This document shows positions 1-5,822 of a stretch of DNA of 5,886 nucleotides, piece by piece; the first letter of the stretch is position 1; every line of letters starts with the position of its first letter. The stretch comes from Giesbergeria sp. (GTDB lineage Bacteria; Pseudomonadota; Gammaproteobacteria; Burkholderiales; Burkholderiaceae_C). Location: NCBI GenBank assembly GCA_017998735.1, contig JAGOCN010000126.1, positions 1-5,886 on the forward strand, written 5' to 3'. The translations under genes were made by a program, and so were the position numbers. Below the pieces are notes generated by a model, which made no database searches, had not been told where the DNA came from, and saw nothing but the letters and a program-made list of their open reading frames with translations.

Positions 1-323
1 GCGTGCATCTTGCCGGCATGGCGGCTGGTGTGGGCAAAGGTGTTGAACTCCTGCATGGGCAGCGCGTCCATGTCGGCGCGCAGGCCAATGGCGCGGCCGC
101 AGGCACCACCGTCGCGGCCATGCACCGTGCCCACCACGCCGGTCCTGCCCAAGCCCCTGTGCACCGGAATCCCCCACCCGGCCAGTTGCCGCGCCACCAA
201 ATCGGCGGTGCGCACTTCTTCAAAACACAGTTCGGGGTGGGCATGGATGTCGCGGCGCAGCGCGGCCATGGCGGGCGCTTGCCGGGCAATGGAGTCGGGA
301 ATGGCGGTGGTGGTGGTCGTCAT
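1..323 (-). CDS. M20D-family amidohydrolase (hippurate hydrolase/aminoacylase type), N-terminal part, cut by the window edge
   Basis: The reverse strand encodes 108 N-terminal residues from the ATG at 323-321 with no stop before the left edge. Visible family motifs are RRDIHAHPEL (residues 23-32) followed by FEEVRTAD (34-41), then GLGRTGVVG (57-65), the strongly conserved LRADMDALPM (81-90), and HAGKMHA (102-108). In this family GKMHA is followed directly by the metal-binding CGHDGH motif, so the window stops just before the catalytic centre. Known members are cytoplasmic, metal-dependent enzymes that cleave the amide bond of N-acyl amino acids (hippurate, N-acetyl or indole-acetyl conjugates); which of these is the substrate cannot be told here. 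The start has a run of five threonines and no strong Shine-Dalgarno sequence. The gene lies 130 bases downstream of a periplasmic binding-protein gene in the same direction, so co-transcription is plausible. Family assignment is firm, substrate unknown. Confidence 0.9.
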   Translation of the reverse strand, partial: MTTTTTAIPDSIARQAPAMAALRRDIHAHPELCFEEVRTADLVARQLAGWGIPVHRGLGRTGVVGTVHGRDGGACGRAIGLRADMDALPMQEFNTFAHTSRHAGKMH

Positions 324-426
324 GGTGCAGGGTGTCCGTGTCTGGGCAGGCCAGTCTAGCCAACCGGCCACCAGCGCGCAGTCCCGGCAGGGCGGTGCCC
401 CTGCGGCAGTGACAGCAGCGCGTGCA

Positions 427-445
427 GGGCATGCAGTGCATGCCC
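427..445. repeat. Perfect 9-bp-arm palindrome between the binding-protein and hydrolase genes
   Basis: GGGCATGCA (427-435) and TGCATGCCC (437-445) are exact reverse complements around a single central base. As RNA it can fold as an 8-bp stem with a 3-base loop. It begins 8 bases beyond the stop codon of the binding-protein gene (read on the minus strand) and about 100 bases before the hydrolase start. No T-run follows on either strand, so it is not a standard intrinsic terminator. It could stabilise the 3' end of the upstream message, weaken read-through into the hydrolase gene, or be a protein-binding site; the sequence does not decide between these. Confidence 0.55.
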
Positions 446-453
446 AGGGCGCT

Positions 454-1614
454 TCAGGTGCGCACGCGCCCGTCGCCGGTCAGCATCGACATTTCGACAA
501 AGCGCGATGCCATGTGGCTGTTGGGCCCGAACGCCACCTGAAAACCCGACAGCGTCTGCGTGCCCATGGACTCCAGCCCGGCCACCAGCGCTTCGCGCGA
601 GGGCGCCTTGCCAGCGTCTGGCGTGGCGCGGCGCAGCCCTTCGGTGAACACGCGCGCTGCCAGGTAGCCCTCCAGGCTGGAGTAGTTCGCTTTCACCTTG
701 TCGCCGCCCTGCTTGATGGCGGCCAGAAATTCGCGCGCCAGCGGGTGCGTGGACTGGTAGGGCGATGGCACCACCTGCGACACCACCACGCCGGCGCCTT
801 CCTTGCCCAGCGCATCCGCCAGCGCCTGCGTGCCGACAAAGGACACGTTGTAGAAGGTGCCGCCATAGCCGGCCTTGCGCGCTGCCCGCACAAAGGCGGC
901 GCTGGACGCATAGGTGCAGACCTGCACCACGGCGTCGGGCGCGGCCGCCACCAGCGTTTTCACGGCAGCGGCCACGTCCACCGAATTGCGCTCCACCGTG
1001 GCACTGGCCACCGGCGCCAGCTTCTGCCCGGCCAGTGCCTGCGTGACCCCGTCCAGCCCCGCCTTGCCATAGCTGTCGTTTTGGTGAAAGACGGCGATTT
1101 TCTTCAGCCCCAGGTTGGTGAGCTGGCGCACGATGAGCGCGGTTTCGTCGTTGTACGAAGCGCGCACATGGAACACCAGCCGGTTGAACGGCTGGCGCAG
1201 CGCCGGTGCACCGGAAAAGGGCGCAAAAAAGGGCAGCCTGGTCTGCGTCAGCAGCGGCAGTGCCGCCAGGCTGGTGGGCGTGCCGATGTAGCCAAACAGC
1301 GCAAACACGTCGTCTGCAATGAATTTGCGCGTGTTGTCCGCGCAGCGTGCCGGCTCATAGCCATCGTCCAGCGTGCGCAGCTCGATGCTGCGCCGGCCCA
1401 CGCCGCCCTGCGCGTTGACGGCGTTGAAATACAGCTGCGCGCCGGCATTGAACTGCACCCCCAGCTCTGCGGCCGGGCCGGTGAAGGCGGCAGACTGGCC
1501 CAGCACGATGCGTTCTGCCCCCTGCGCACGCACCCTGGCCGGCGCCAGTGTTCCCAGGGCTGCAGCCCCCATGCCAAAAGCGAACTGCCTGCGTCCCCAC
1601 TTTGCGTTGTCCAT
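454..1614 (-). CDS. Tat-exported ABC transporter substrate-binding protein, branched-chain amino acid (LivK-like) class
   Basis: This 386-aa protein is a periplasmic type I solute-binding protein (Peripla_BP_6 class), which captures a small molecule and hands it to an ABC permease. The N-terminus is a twin-arginine signal: GRRQFAF (residues 7-13), then a hydrophobic stretch GMGAAALGTLA and a likely cleavage site after VRA (28-30). The mature part starts with the typical IVLGQSAAFTGPAAELG (36-52), followed by GAQLYFNAVNAQGGV and LRTLDDGYEP (79-88), and a central IAVFHQNDSYGKAGLDGV (173-190) that is characteristic of the fold. The ATG at 1614 was chosen because it places the twin arginines at residues 8-9 and has AAGG seven bases upstream; a longer reading to 1761 would add 49 unlikely residues. 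No permease or ATPase genes are adjacent, so it is an orphan binding protein here. The hydrolase downstream hints at an acylated or amide ligand, but LivK-like proteins bind many compounds (amino acids, amides, aromatic acids), so the ligand is unknown. Confidence 0.92.
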   Translation of the reverse strand: MDNAKWGRRQFAFGMGAAALGTLAPARVRAQGAERIVLGQSAAFTGPAAELGVQFNAGAQLYFNAVNAQGGVGRRSIELRTLDDGYEPARCADNTRKFIADDVFALFGYIGTPTSLAALPLLTQTRLPFFAPFSGAPALRQPFNRLVFHVRASYNDETALIVRQLTNLGLKKIAVFHQNDSYGKAGLDGVTQALAGQKLAPVASATVERNSVDVAAAVKTLVAAAPDAVVQVCTYASSAAFVRAARKAGYGGTFYNVSFVGTQALADALGKEGAGVVVSQVVPSPYQSTHPLAREFLAAIKQGGDKVKANYSSLEGYLAARVFTEGLRRATPDAGKAPSREALVAGLESMGTQTLSGFQVAFGPNSHMASRFVEMSMLTGDGRVRT

Positions 1615-1694
1615 GTTTTTGCCTTGTCGTGAGTTGTCGTCTGCCTGCGGCAGGGTGAAGAAGCCAGAGAAAGGAAATGCAGCGGGCTGGCGGT

Positions 1695-1713
1695 CTGCCA
1701 GGTCGGCTGGCAG
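1695..1713. promoter_or_regulatory. Inverted repeat CTGCCAG-N5-CTGGCAG, candidate operator or leader hairpin
   Basis: The arms at 1695-1701 and 1707-1713 are perfect 7-bp reverse complements around five bases. The site lies 81-99 bases upstream of the start codon of the binding-protein gene. A further CTGGC (1687-1691) sits exactly 20 bp before the one at 1707, so an alternative hairpin (1687-1691 with 1697-1701) is also possible. It shares the core TGCCA-N7-TGGCA with the repeat at 1733-1749. A regulator dimer site or an mRNA leader hairpin would both fit. Confidence 0.4.
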
Positions 1714-1732
1714 TGCATTTGCAGAAGCGCCT

Positions 1733-1749
1733 TGCCATGGGCAATGGCA
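1733..1749. promoter_or_regulatory. Inverted repeat TGCCAT-N5-ATGGCA, second copy of a candidate operator
   Basis: The arms at 1733-1738 and 1744-1749 are perfect 6-bp reverse complements around five bases. The core, TGCCA-N7-TGGCA, has the same sequence and spacing as in the repeat centred 37 bp away at 1704. An overlapping alternative pairing, TTGCC (1732-1736) with GGCAA (1740-1744), also exists. It is 119-135 bases upstream of the start codon of the binding-protein gene. Confidence 0.4.
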
Positions 1750-2001
1750 GCAGCACTCCATTCCTCCACACCGTCATTTTTACATAAAGCAACATTTGCA
1801 GCAAAAAAACTGACAATTTTTAAACGCTTTCGCATTTTCCGTGTGTGCCAAAACCCTGGACTTCCCTTGCTACAAGGCCCGCACAGCCACTTTCTGGAAA
1901 AAACCGCTGGACGCTTTGCAGCCAAGCCCTTCCAATGGCGATTGCACGGATGAGCATCTTTTCACTGCACAGTTTTTCTTCTGCAGGATTTCGCCCCAGG
2001 C

Positions 2002-2040
2002 CAGCACTGCCATCGACCGGAGAGTGGCATGCAGGTGCTG
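2002..2040 (+). other. Bulged stem-loop upstream of glcB
   Basis: CAGCAC (2002-2007) pairs with GTGCTG (2035-2040), and directly inside it TGCCA (2008-2012) pairs with TGGCA (2025-2029). The loop is 12 bases and there is a five-base bulge (2030-2034) on the 3' side, giving 11 pairs in total. Whether it is transcribed depends on where the glcB promoter lies. It does not match any riboswitch I recognise. Confidence 0.35.
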
Positions 2041-2077
2041 CTGGCAGGTTTATCTGTGCGTAAAAGTCATTGATTTC

Positions 2078-2106
2078 TTGGTTTTTCGCCTATTTATCTC
2101 TTTATT
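2078..2106 (+). promoter_or_regulatory. Weak sigma-70-like promoter candidate for glcB
   Basis: TTGGTT (2078-2083) and TTTATT (2101-2106) are separated by 17 bases in the most AT-rich part of the region upstream of glcB. Each box matches the consensus only in part (3 of 6 and 4 of 6). Other registers, for example TTGATT at 2070-2075, are about as good, so the exact promoter is uncertain. A start just after this would put the terminator-like hairpin at 2126-2157 inside the glcB leader. Confidence 0.2.
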
Positions 2107-2125
2107 CAAATCGAATACAGTGTTT

Positions 2126-2157
2126 GCCTTGCGCCCTTGCGGGCGCTGGCTTTTTTT
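2126..2157 (+). terminator. Terminator-like hairpin in the glcB leader (attenuator candidate)
   Basis: GCGCCC (2131-2136) pairs with GGGCGC (2141-2146) around the loop TTGC. An outer GCC (2126-2128) pairs with GGC (2148-2150), and a run of seven Ts (2151-2157) follows at once. This is the form of an intrinsic terminator on the plus strand. It ends 26 bases before the glcB start codon, leaving no room for a separate promoter downstream. It therefore either attenuates glcB transcription or ends a short leader RNA. No upstream plus-strand gene needs a terminator here. Confidence 0.6.
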
Positions 2158-2183
2158 GAAATCCACCATTTGAGAGTTGTCCC

Positions 2184-4403
2184 ATGACCGAACGCACCCA
2201 CGTCCACCGCCTGCAGGTGGCCAATTCCCTGCACCGTTTCATTGAAAACGACGTGCTGCCCGGCACCGGCGTGGACAGCGGCGCTTTCTGGAAGGGTTTT
2301 GACGCCATCGTGGGCGATCTGGCACCGCGCAACATTGCCTTGCTGGCCGAGCGCGACCGCCTGCAGACCGAGCTAGACACTTGGCACAAGGCACACCCCG
2401 GCCCCATTGCCGACATGGCGGCCTACCGCAAATTTCTTGAAACCATCCACTACCTGGTGCCCGATCCCGGCAACGTGCAGGCCACCACAGCCAACGTGGA
2501 CGATGAACTGGCAGTGCAGGCCGGCCCGCAACTGGTGGTGCCCATCCTGAACGCCCGCTACGCACTCAATGCCGCCAACGCGCGCTGGGGCAGTCTGTAC
2601 GACGCGCTTTACGGTACCGACGCGATTTCGGAAGAAGGCGGCTGCGAAAAAGGTCCCGGTTTCAACGAAAAGCGCGGCGCCAAGGTGGTGGCTTTTGCAC
2701 GCCACTTTCTGGACACATCGGCCCCGCTGGCGAGCGGCTCGCACAAGGACGCCACCGGCTACCGCGTTGAAGGCGGAGCGTTGGTGGTCGGCCTGCAGGG
2801 TGGTGCCAGCACCGGTCTGAAATTTGCCAAGCAATTTGCCGGTTACAAGGGCGACGACGCCGCACCCACCTCGGTGCTGTTGCTGCACAACGGCCTGCAC
2901 ATCGACATCGTCATCGACCGCAGCACCCCCATTGGCCAAAGCGACGCGGCTGGCGTGTCCGACCTGGTTCTTGAGTCGGCGCTGTCCACCATCCTGGACC
3001 TGGAAGACTCGATTGCCGCCGTGGACGCCGAAGACAAGGTGCTGGGCTACTCCAACTGGCTGGGCATTTTGAAGGGCACGCTGACCGAAGACGTCACCAA
3101 GGGCGGCAAGACCATCCAGCGCGGCCTGAACCCTGACCGCATTTACACCGCACCGGGCGGCAGCGGCGAGGTGCGCCTGCATGGCCGCTCGCTGATGTTC
3201 CTGCGCAATGTCGGCCACCTGATGACCAACCCGGCCATTCTGTACACCGATGCCCAGGGCACCGAGCGCGAAATTCCAGAAGGCATCATGGACGCGGTGG
3301 TTACCACCGCCATTGCGCTGCACGACCTGCAGGGCAAGGGCGCCAAAGGCCTGCGCAACTCGCGCAAGGGTTCGGTCTACATCGTCAAGCCCAAAATGCA
3401 CGGCCCGGCCGAAGTGGCGTTTGCCAGCGAACTGTTCGGCCGCGTCGAACAGGTGCTGGGCCTGCCGACCGATACCGTCAAGCTCGGCATCATGGACGAA
3501 GAGCGCCGCACCAGCGTGAACCTCAAAGCCTGCATTGGCGCTGCTGCCAGCCGTGTGGCGTTCATCAACACCGGTTTTCTGGACCGCACCGGCGACGAGA
3601 TGCACAGCGCCATGCAGGCAGGAGCAATGATCCGCAAGGGCGACATGAAGTCCACCCCCTGGATTGCCGCCTACGAAAAGAACAACGTGCTGATCGGCTT
3701 GTCGTGCGGTCTGCGCGGCAAGGCGCAAATCGGCAAGGGCATGTGGGCCATGCCCGACCTGATGGCCGACATGCTGAAGCAGAAAATCGCCCACCCCAAG
3801 GCCGGCGCCAACACCGCCTGGGTGCCCAGCCCCACCGGCGCCACGCTGCATGCACTGCATTACCACGAGGTGCTGGTGAGCGATGTGCAGATCGAGCTGG
3901 AGAAAACCAGTGCCGATGCCGAGCGCGACAACCTGCTCACCGGCCTGCTGACCATTCCGGTCACCGCCAGCCCGAATTGGTCCGACGCTGAAAAGCAGCA
4001 AGAGCTGGACAACAACGCGCAGGGCATCCTGGGCTATGTGGTGCGCTGGGTGGACCAGGGCGTGGGCTGCTCCAAGGTGCCGGACATCCACAACGTCGGC
4101 CTGATGGAAGACCGCGCCACGCTGCGCATTTCCAGCCAGCACATGGCCAACTGGCTATTGCATGGCGTGGTGACCGAGGCGCAGGTGAACGAAACCTTCG
4201 AGCGCATGGCTGCCGTGGTCGATGGCCAGAACGCCAGCGATCCGCTGTACCAGCCCATGGCCGGCCATTTCGGCACCTCGGCTGCTTACAAGGCCGCGTG
4301 CGAACTGGTGTTCAAGGGGCTGGAGCAGCCCAGCGGTTACACCGAACCGCTGCTGCACGCCTGGCGCTTGAAAGTGAAAGCCTGCGAAACAGCTGCCAAC
4401 TGA
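2184..4403 (+). CDS. glcB: Malate synthase G
   Basis: This 739-aa protein matches malate synthase G throughout; family members are usually about 720-740 aa. It condenses glyoxylate with acetyl-CoA to give malate and CoA in the cytoplasm, and serves the glyoxylate shunt and glycolate/glyoxylate use. The conserved blocks are in order: [15 protein letters not shown] (271-285), [19 protein letters not shown] (332-350), [11 protein letters not shown] (434-444), [12 protein letters not shown] (461-472) and GCSKVPDI plus [10 protein letters not shown] (628-650). By alignment with the E. coli and M. tuberculosis enzymes, the likely catalytic residues are Arg341, Glu439 and Asp467 (magnesium ligands) and Asp643 (base), with the redox-sensitive Cys at 629. 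The ATG at 2184 has GAGAG seven bases upstream. It is transcribed away from the binding-protein gene and followed by its own terminator. Expression may be limited by the terminator-like hairpin in its leader. No isocitrate lyase or glycolate oxidase genes are in view. Confidence 0.98.
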   Translation: MTERTHVHRLQVANSLHRFIENDVLPGTGVDSGAFWKGFDAIVGDLAPRNIALLAERDRLQTELDTWHKAHPGPIADMAAYRKFLETIHYLVPDPGNVQATTANVDDELAVQAGPQLVVPILNARYALNAANARWGSLYDALYGTDAISEEGGCEKGPGFNEKRGAKVVAFARHFLDTSAPLASGSHKDATGYRVEGGALVVGLQGGASTGLKFAKQFAGYKGDDAAPTSVLLLHNGLHIDIVIDRSTPIGQSDAAGVSDLVLESALSTILDLEDSIAAVDAEDKVLGYSNWLGILKGTLTEDVTKGGKTIQRGLNPDRIYTAPGGSGEVRLHGRSLMFLRNVGHLMTNPAILYTDAQGTEREIPEGIMDAVVTTAIALHDLQGKGAKGLRNSRKGSVYIVKPKMHGPAEVAFASELFGRVEQVLGLPTDTVKLGIMDEERRTSVNLKACIGAAASRVAFINTGFLDRTGDEMHSAMQAGAMIRKGDMKSTPWIAAYEKNNVLIGLSCGLRGKAQIGKGMWAMPDLMADMLKQKIAHPKAGANTAWVPSPTGATLHALHYHEVLVSDVQIELEKTSADAERDNLLTGLLTIPVTASPNWSDAEKQQELDNNAQGILGYVVRWVDQGVGCSKVPDIHNVGLMEDRATLRISSQHMANWLLHGVVTEAQVNETFERMAAVVDGQNASDPLYQPMAGHFGTSAAYKAACELVFKGLEQPSGYTEPLLHAWRLKVKACETAAN

Positions 4404-4447
4404 GCTTTTCAAAAGTCCTCAGCCCTGTGTTGATGCTCTTTTATTGA

Positions 4448-4484
4448 TAGCTGCCAGCGCATGTCCAGCATGCGTTGGAGGCAT
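4448..4484. repeat. Comamonadaceae-type intergenic repeat with a 10-bp hairpin
   Basis: The sequence begins ATAGCTGCCAGCGCATG and folds as CCAGCGCATG (4454-4463) with CATGCGTTGG (4469-4478), ten pairs including one G-U, around five bases, followed by AGGC. From memory, Comamonadaceae genomes hold many short intergenic copies of the form ATAGCTGCTAGCGC-hairpin-GCGCTAGAGGC, and this copy resembles them with several base changes. That resemblance is recalled, not computed. It lies 50 bases after the glcB stop and directly before the terminator. Confidence 0.55.
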
Positions 4485-4496
4485 ATTTCAATGCAG

Positions 4497-4521
4497 ATGG
4501 CGCCTTGTGCGCCATTTTTTT
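4497..4521 (+). terminator. Intrinsic terminator downstream of glcB
   Basis: ATGGCGC (4497-4503) and GCGCCAT (4509-4515) form a perfect 7-bp stem with a five-base loop. An uninterrupted T7 tract (4515-4521) follows, which can extend the stem with two more A-U/G-U pairs. No T-run is present on the other strand, so it works on plus-strand transcripts. It separates glcB from the small cysteine-rich gene. Confidence 0.85.
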
Positions 4522-4589
4522 GGCCACTGCCCTCTGCAGGTTGGTACAAATGCGCCGGTTTGGCACAACGGCGGTCTACACTGGCTTTC

Positions 4590-4835
4590 ATGGATTCCAT
4601 GCTGCCTTTGAATGCCGACGATGCTGCCTGCCCTCTGTGTGGCCAGTCCAACCAATGCGCCATGGCGCAGGGCAGGCCAGCGGCTTTTTGCTGGTGCATG
4701 GCAGCAGACATTGCACCTGCAGTGCTGGCTTCACTCACCTTGCAAGCGCGTGGGCAGCAGTGCCTCTGCCCGAAATGCGCTGGCAGCGTCCAGCCTTCAG
4801 GGAAATACACAAAATCGGATAGCACAACGCAATGA
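4590..4835 (+). CDS. Small cysteine-rich CWC-family protein
   Basis: This 81-aa protein has eight cysteines arranged as CPLC (14-17), C23, CWC (34-36) and CLCPKC (58-63). That is the pattern of the cysteine-rich CWC family of short proteobacterial proteins of unknown function. The clustered pairs suggest a bound metal such as zinc, but this is inference. There is no signal peptide or membrane segment, so it should be cytoplasmic. The ATG at 4590 was chosen because family members begin shortly before the first CPLC. The frame is open further upstream to 4461, but that part crosses the repeat and the terminator and does not look like protein. No Shine-Dalgarno sequence precedes the start. A TACACT (4577-4582) lies where the -10 box of a leaderless transcript would be, without a good -35 box. 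The amidotransferase gene follows after 73 bases and could be co-transcribed. Confidence 0.8.
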   Translation: MDSMLPLNADDAACPLCGQSNQCAMAQGRPAAFCWCMAADIAPAVLASLTLQARGQQCLCPKCAGSVQPSGKYTKSDSTTQ

Positions 4836-4908
4836 CCGATTTTTCTGCTGTGTGTTCCAGCGCAGTGCGTCCGCTTCGGCTTTTTTACTCTCAAGCTCTC
4901 TCAAGACC

Positions 4909-5712
4909 ATGTGCCAACTTCTTGGAATGAACTGCAACACGCCCACCGATGTGACGTTCAGCTTCACCGGCTTCGCCCAGCGCGCAGGCCACACCGGCGA
5001 CCACAGCGACGGCTGGGGCATTGCATTTTTTGAGGACAAGGGAGTGCGGCATTTTGTCGACCACCAGCGCGCGCTGGACTCTCCGGTGGCAGACCTGATC
5101 CGCCGCTACCCCATCAAAAGCTGCAATGTGATCTCTCACATTCGCAAGGCCACCCAAGGCGCCATCAGTCTGCAAAACTGCCACCCGTTTGTGCGCGAGC
5201 TGTGGGGACGTTACTGGGTGTTTGCACACAACGGCGACCTGAAAGATTTTCGGCCACGCCTGCATGGCAACTTCAAACCGGTCGGTGCCACTGACAGCGA
5301 GTACGCTTTTTGCTGGATCATGCAAGAGCTGGCCAAATCACATGCCAGCGTGCCAAGCATTGGTGAGCTGACCCTCACATTGCGCGAACTGGCGGCCCAG
5401 ATTTCACCCCATGGCACCTTCAACTTTCTGCTTTCCAATGGCCAGGCGTTGTGGGCCCATGCCTCAACGCACCTGTGCTATCTGGAACGCCATGCGCCTT
5501 TTCACGAGGCCCATCTGTCAGACGAGGAATTGAGGGTGGACTTTTCCACACAGACGACGCCCACAGACCGGGTGGTGGTTGTGGTCACTGCTCCTTTGAC
5601 ACGCAACGAGGCATGGACCTCTTTCAAGCACCAGGAACTTAAGGTTTTTGTCAATGGCGCGTCATATCCCGAAGGACAGCCAGCACAGCGCAACCGCCCC
5701 ACCGTACGCTGA
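4909..5712 (+). CDS. yafJ: Class II glutamine amidotransferase, YafJ family
   Basis: This 267-aa protein closely resembles E. coli YafJ (about 255 aa), a single-domain class II (Ntn) glutamine amidotransferase. Such domains release ammonia from glutamine with an N-terminal cysteine exposed after methionine removal; the acceptor for YafJ is not known to me. The sequence starts MCQLLGMNCNTPTD with the nucleophile Cys2. It continues with FSFTGFAQRAGHTG, HSDGWGIAF (32-40), YPIKSCNVISHIRKAT (67-82, with His77 and Arg79), ELWGRYW, FAHNGDL (105-111, oxyanion Asn108/Gly109), GATDSEYAFCW (126-136, Asp129) and DFSTQTTPTDRVVVV (211-225). The ATG at 4909 is fixed by the need for Cys at position 2; the same frame is open upstream to 4612, which overlaps the CWC gene and is not coding. 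No Shine-Dalgarno sequence is seen. The C-terminal 15 residues or so (PEGQPAQRNRPTVR) extend beyond the E. coli protein. It ends 54 bases before the converging rRNA terminator. Confidence 0.93.
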   Translation: MCQLLGMNCNTPTDVTFSFTGFAQRAGHTGDHSDGWGIAFFEDKGVRHFVDHQRALDSPVADLIRRYPIKSCNVISHIRKATQGAISLQNCHPFVRELWGRYWVFAHNGDLKDFRPRLHGNFKPVGATDSEYAFCWIMQELAKSHASVPSIGELTLTLRELAAQISPHGTFNFLLSNGQALWAHASTHLCYLERHAPFHEAHLSDEELRVDFSTQTTPTDRVVVVVTAPLTRNEAWTSFKHQELKVFVNGASYPEGQPAQRNRPTVR

Positions 5713-5765
5713 CGTGCAACAGGCAGCGCTGCACAAACGCGAGACACGCAGCGCAGCGCCTCTCC

Positions 5766-5805
5766 AAAAAAACAAAACCCCCCAGGGCCGAGTGGCCGAG
5801 GGGGG
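5766..5805 (-). terminator. Intrinsic terminator of the rRNA operon
   Basis: CCCCCC (5778-5783) pairs with GGGGGG (5800-5805). After an A-G/G-A internal loop, GGCC (5786-5789) pairs with GGCC (5794-5797) around a four-base loop. On the minus strand the stem is followed by TTTTGTTTTTTT (5777-5766). It lies 17 bases beyond the 5S rRNA 3' end, the expected place for the end of an rRNA operon. The plus-strand side lacks a T-run, so it is not a good terminator for yafJ, though the stem could still slow a transcript coming from that side. Confidence 0.9.
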
Positions 5806-5822
5806 TATTGAGTGCTGTTAAC

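Larger units (their letters stand above)
1615..2183. other. Divergent intergenic region between the binding-protein gene and glcB
   Basis: There are 569 bases without a convincing gene. The open frames that cross it show no protein-like composition or recognisable motif and are extensions or shadows. Composition changes along it: the part next to the binding-protein gene (1615-1760) is GC-rich with inverted repeats, 1771-1840 is AT-rich, 1850-2050 is mixed, and 2060-2125 is AT-rich again. The two AT-rich stretches are the natural places for the two outward promoters. On the minus strand a TTGTCA (1816-1811) resembles a -35 box, but no good -10 box lies 16-18 bases beyond it. No tRNA, known riboswitch core or insertion sequence is visible. 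Confidence 0.7.

Noticed and set aside
10..1632. A 540-codon open frame on the plus strand opposite the hydrolase and binding-protein genes
   Set aside because: It is the antisense shadow of two clearly recognisable minus-strand genes; its translation is rich in Arg, Gly, His and Ala with no domain.
1615..1761. A 49-residue N-terminal extension of the binding protein
   Set aside because: It would bury the twin-arginine signal peptide and crosses the inverted repeats; the ATG at 1614 has an AAGG at good spacing.
1865..1877. Short hairpin CCTTG-CTA-CAAGG in the intergenic region
   Set aside because: Five pairs with no T-run or repeat partner; expected by chance in a region this long.
2018..2046. 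CGGAGAGTGGC resembling the start of a glycine riboswitch
   Set aside because: The rest of the conserved glycine aptamer core is absent, so the match to GGAGAG is taken as chance.
1841..2173. A 110-codon plus-strand open frame upstream of glcB
   Set aside because: Its composition is not protein-like, no motif is recognisable, there is no clear ribosome-binding site, and it runs through the terminator-like hairpin.
2373..4142. A 589-codon open frame on the minus strand opposite glcB
   Set aside because: It is an antisense shadow caused by GC-rich codon bias; the plus strand encodes a full malate synthase G with intact motifs.
4405..4415. CTTTTCAAAAG just after the glcB stop as a terminator
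   Set aside because: The stem is only 4-5 A-T-rich pairs with too short a loop and no T-run; the real terminator is at 4497-4521.
4461..4589. A 43-residue upstream extension of the CWC protein
   Set aside because: It would start inside the repeat hairpin and run through the terminator T-run; family proteins begin near the first CPLC motif.
4612..4908. A 99-residue upstream extension of the amidotransferase
   Set aside because: It overlaps the CWC gene in another frame, and the catalytic cysteine must follow the initiator methionine, which fixes the start at 4909.
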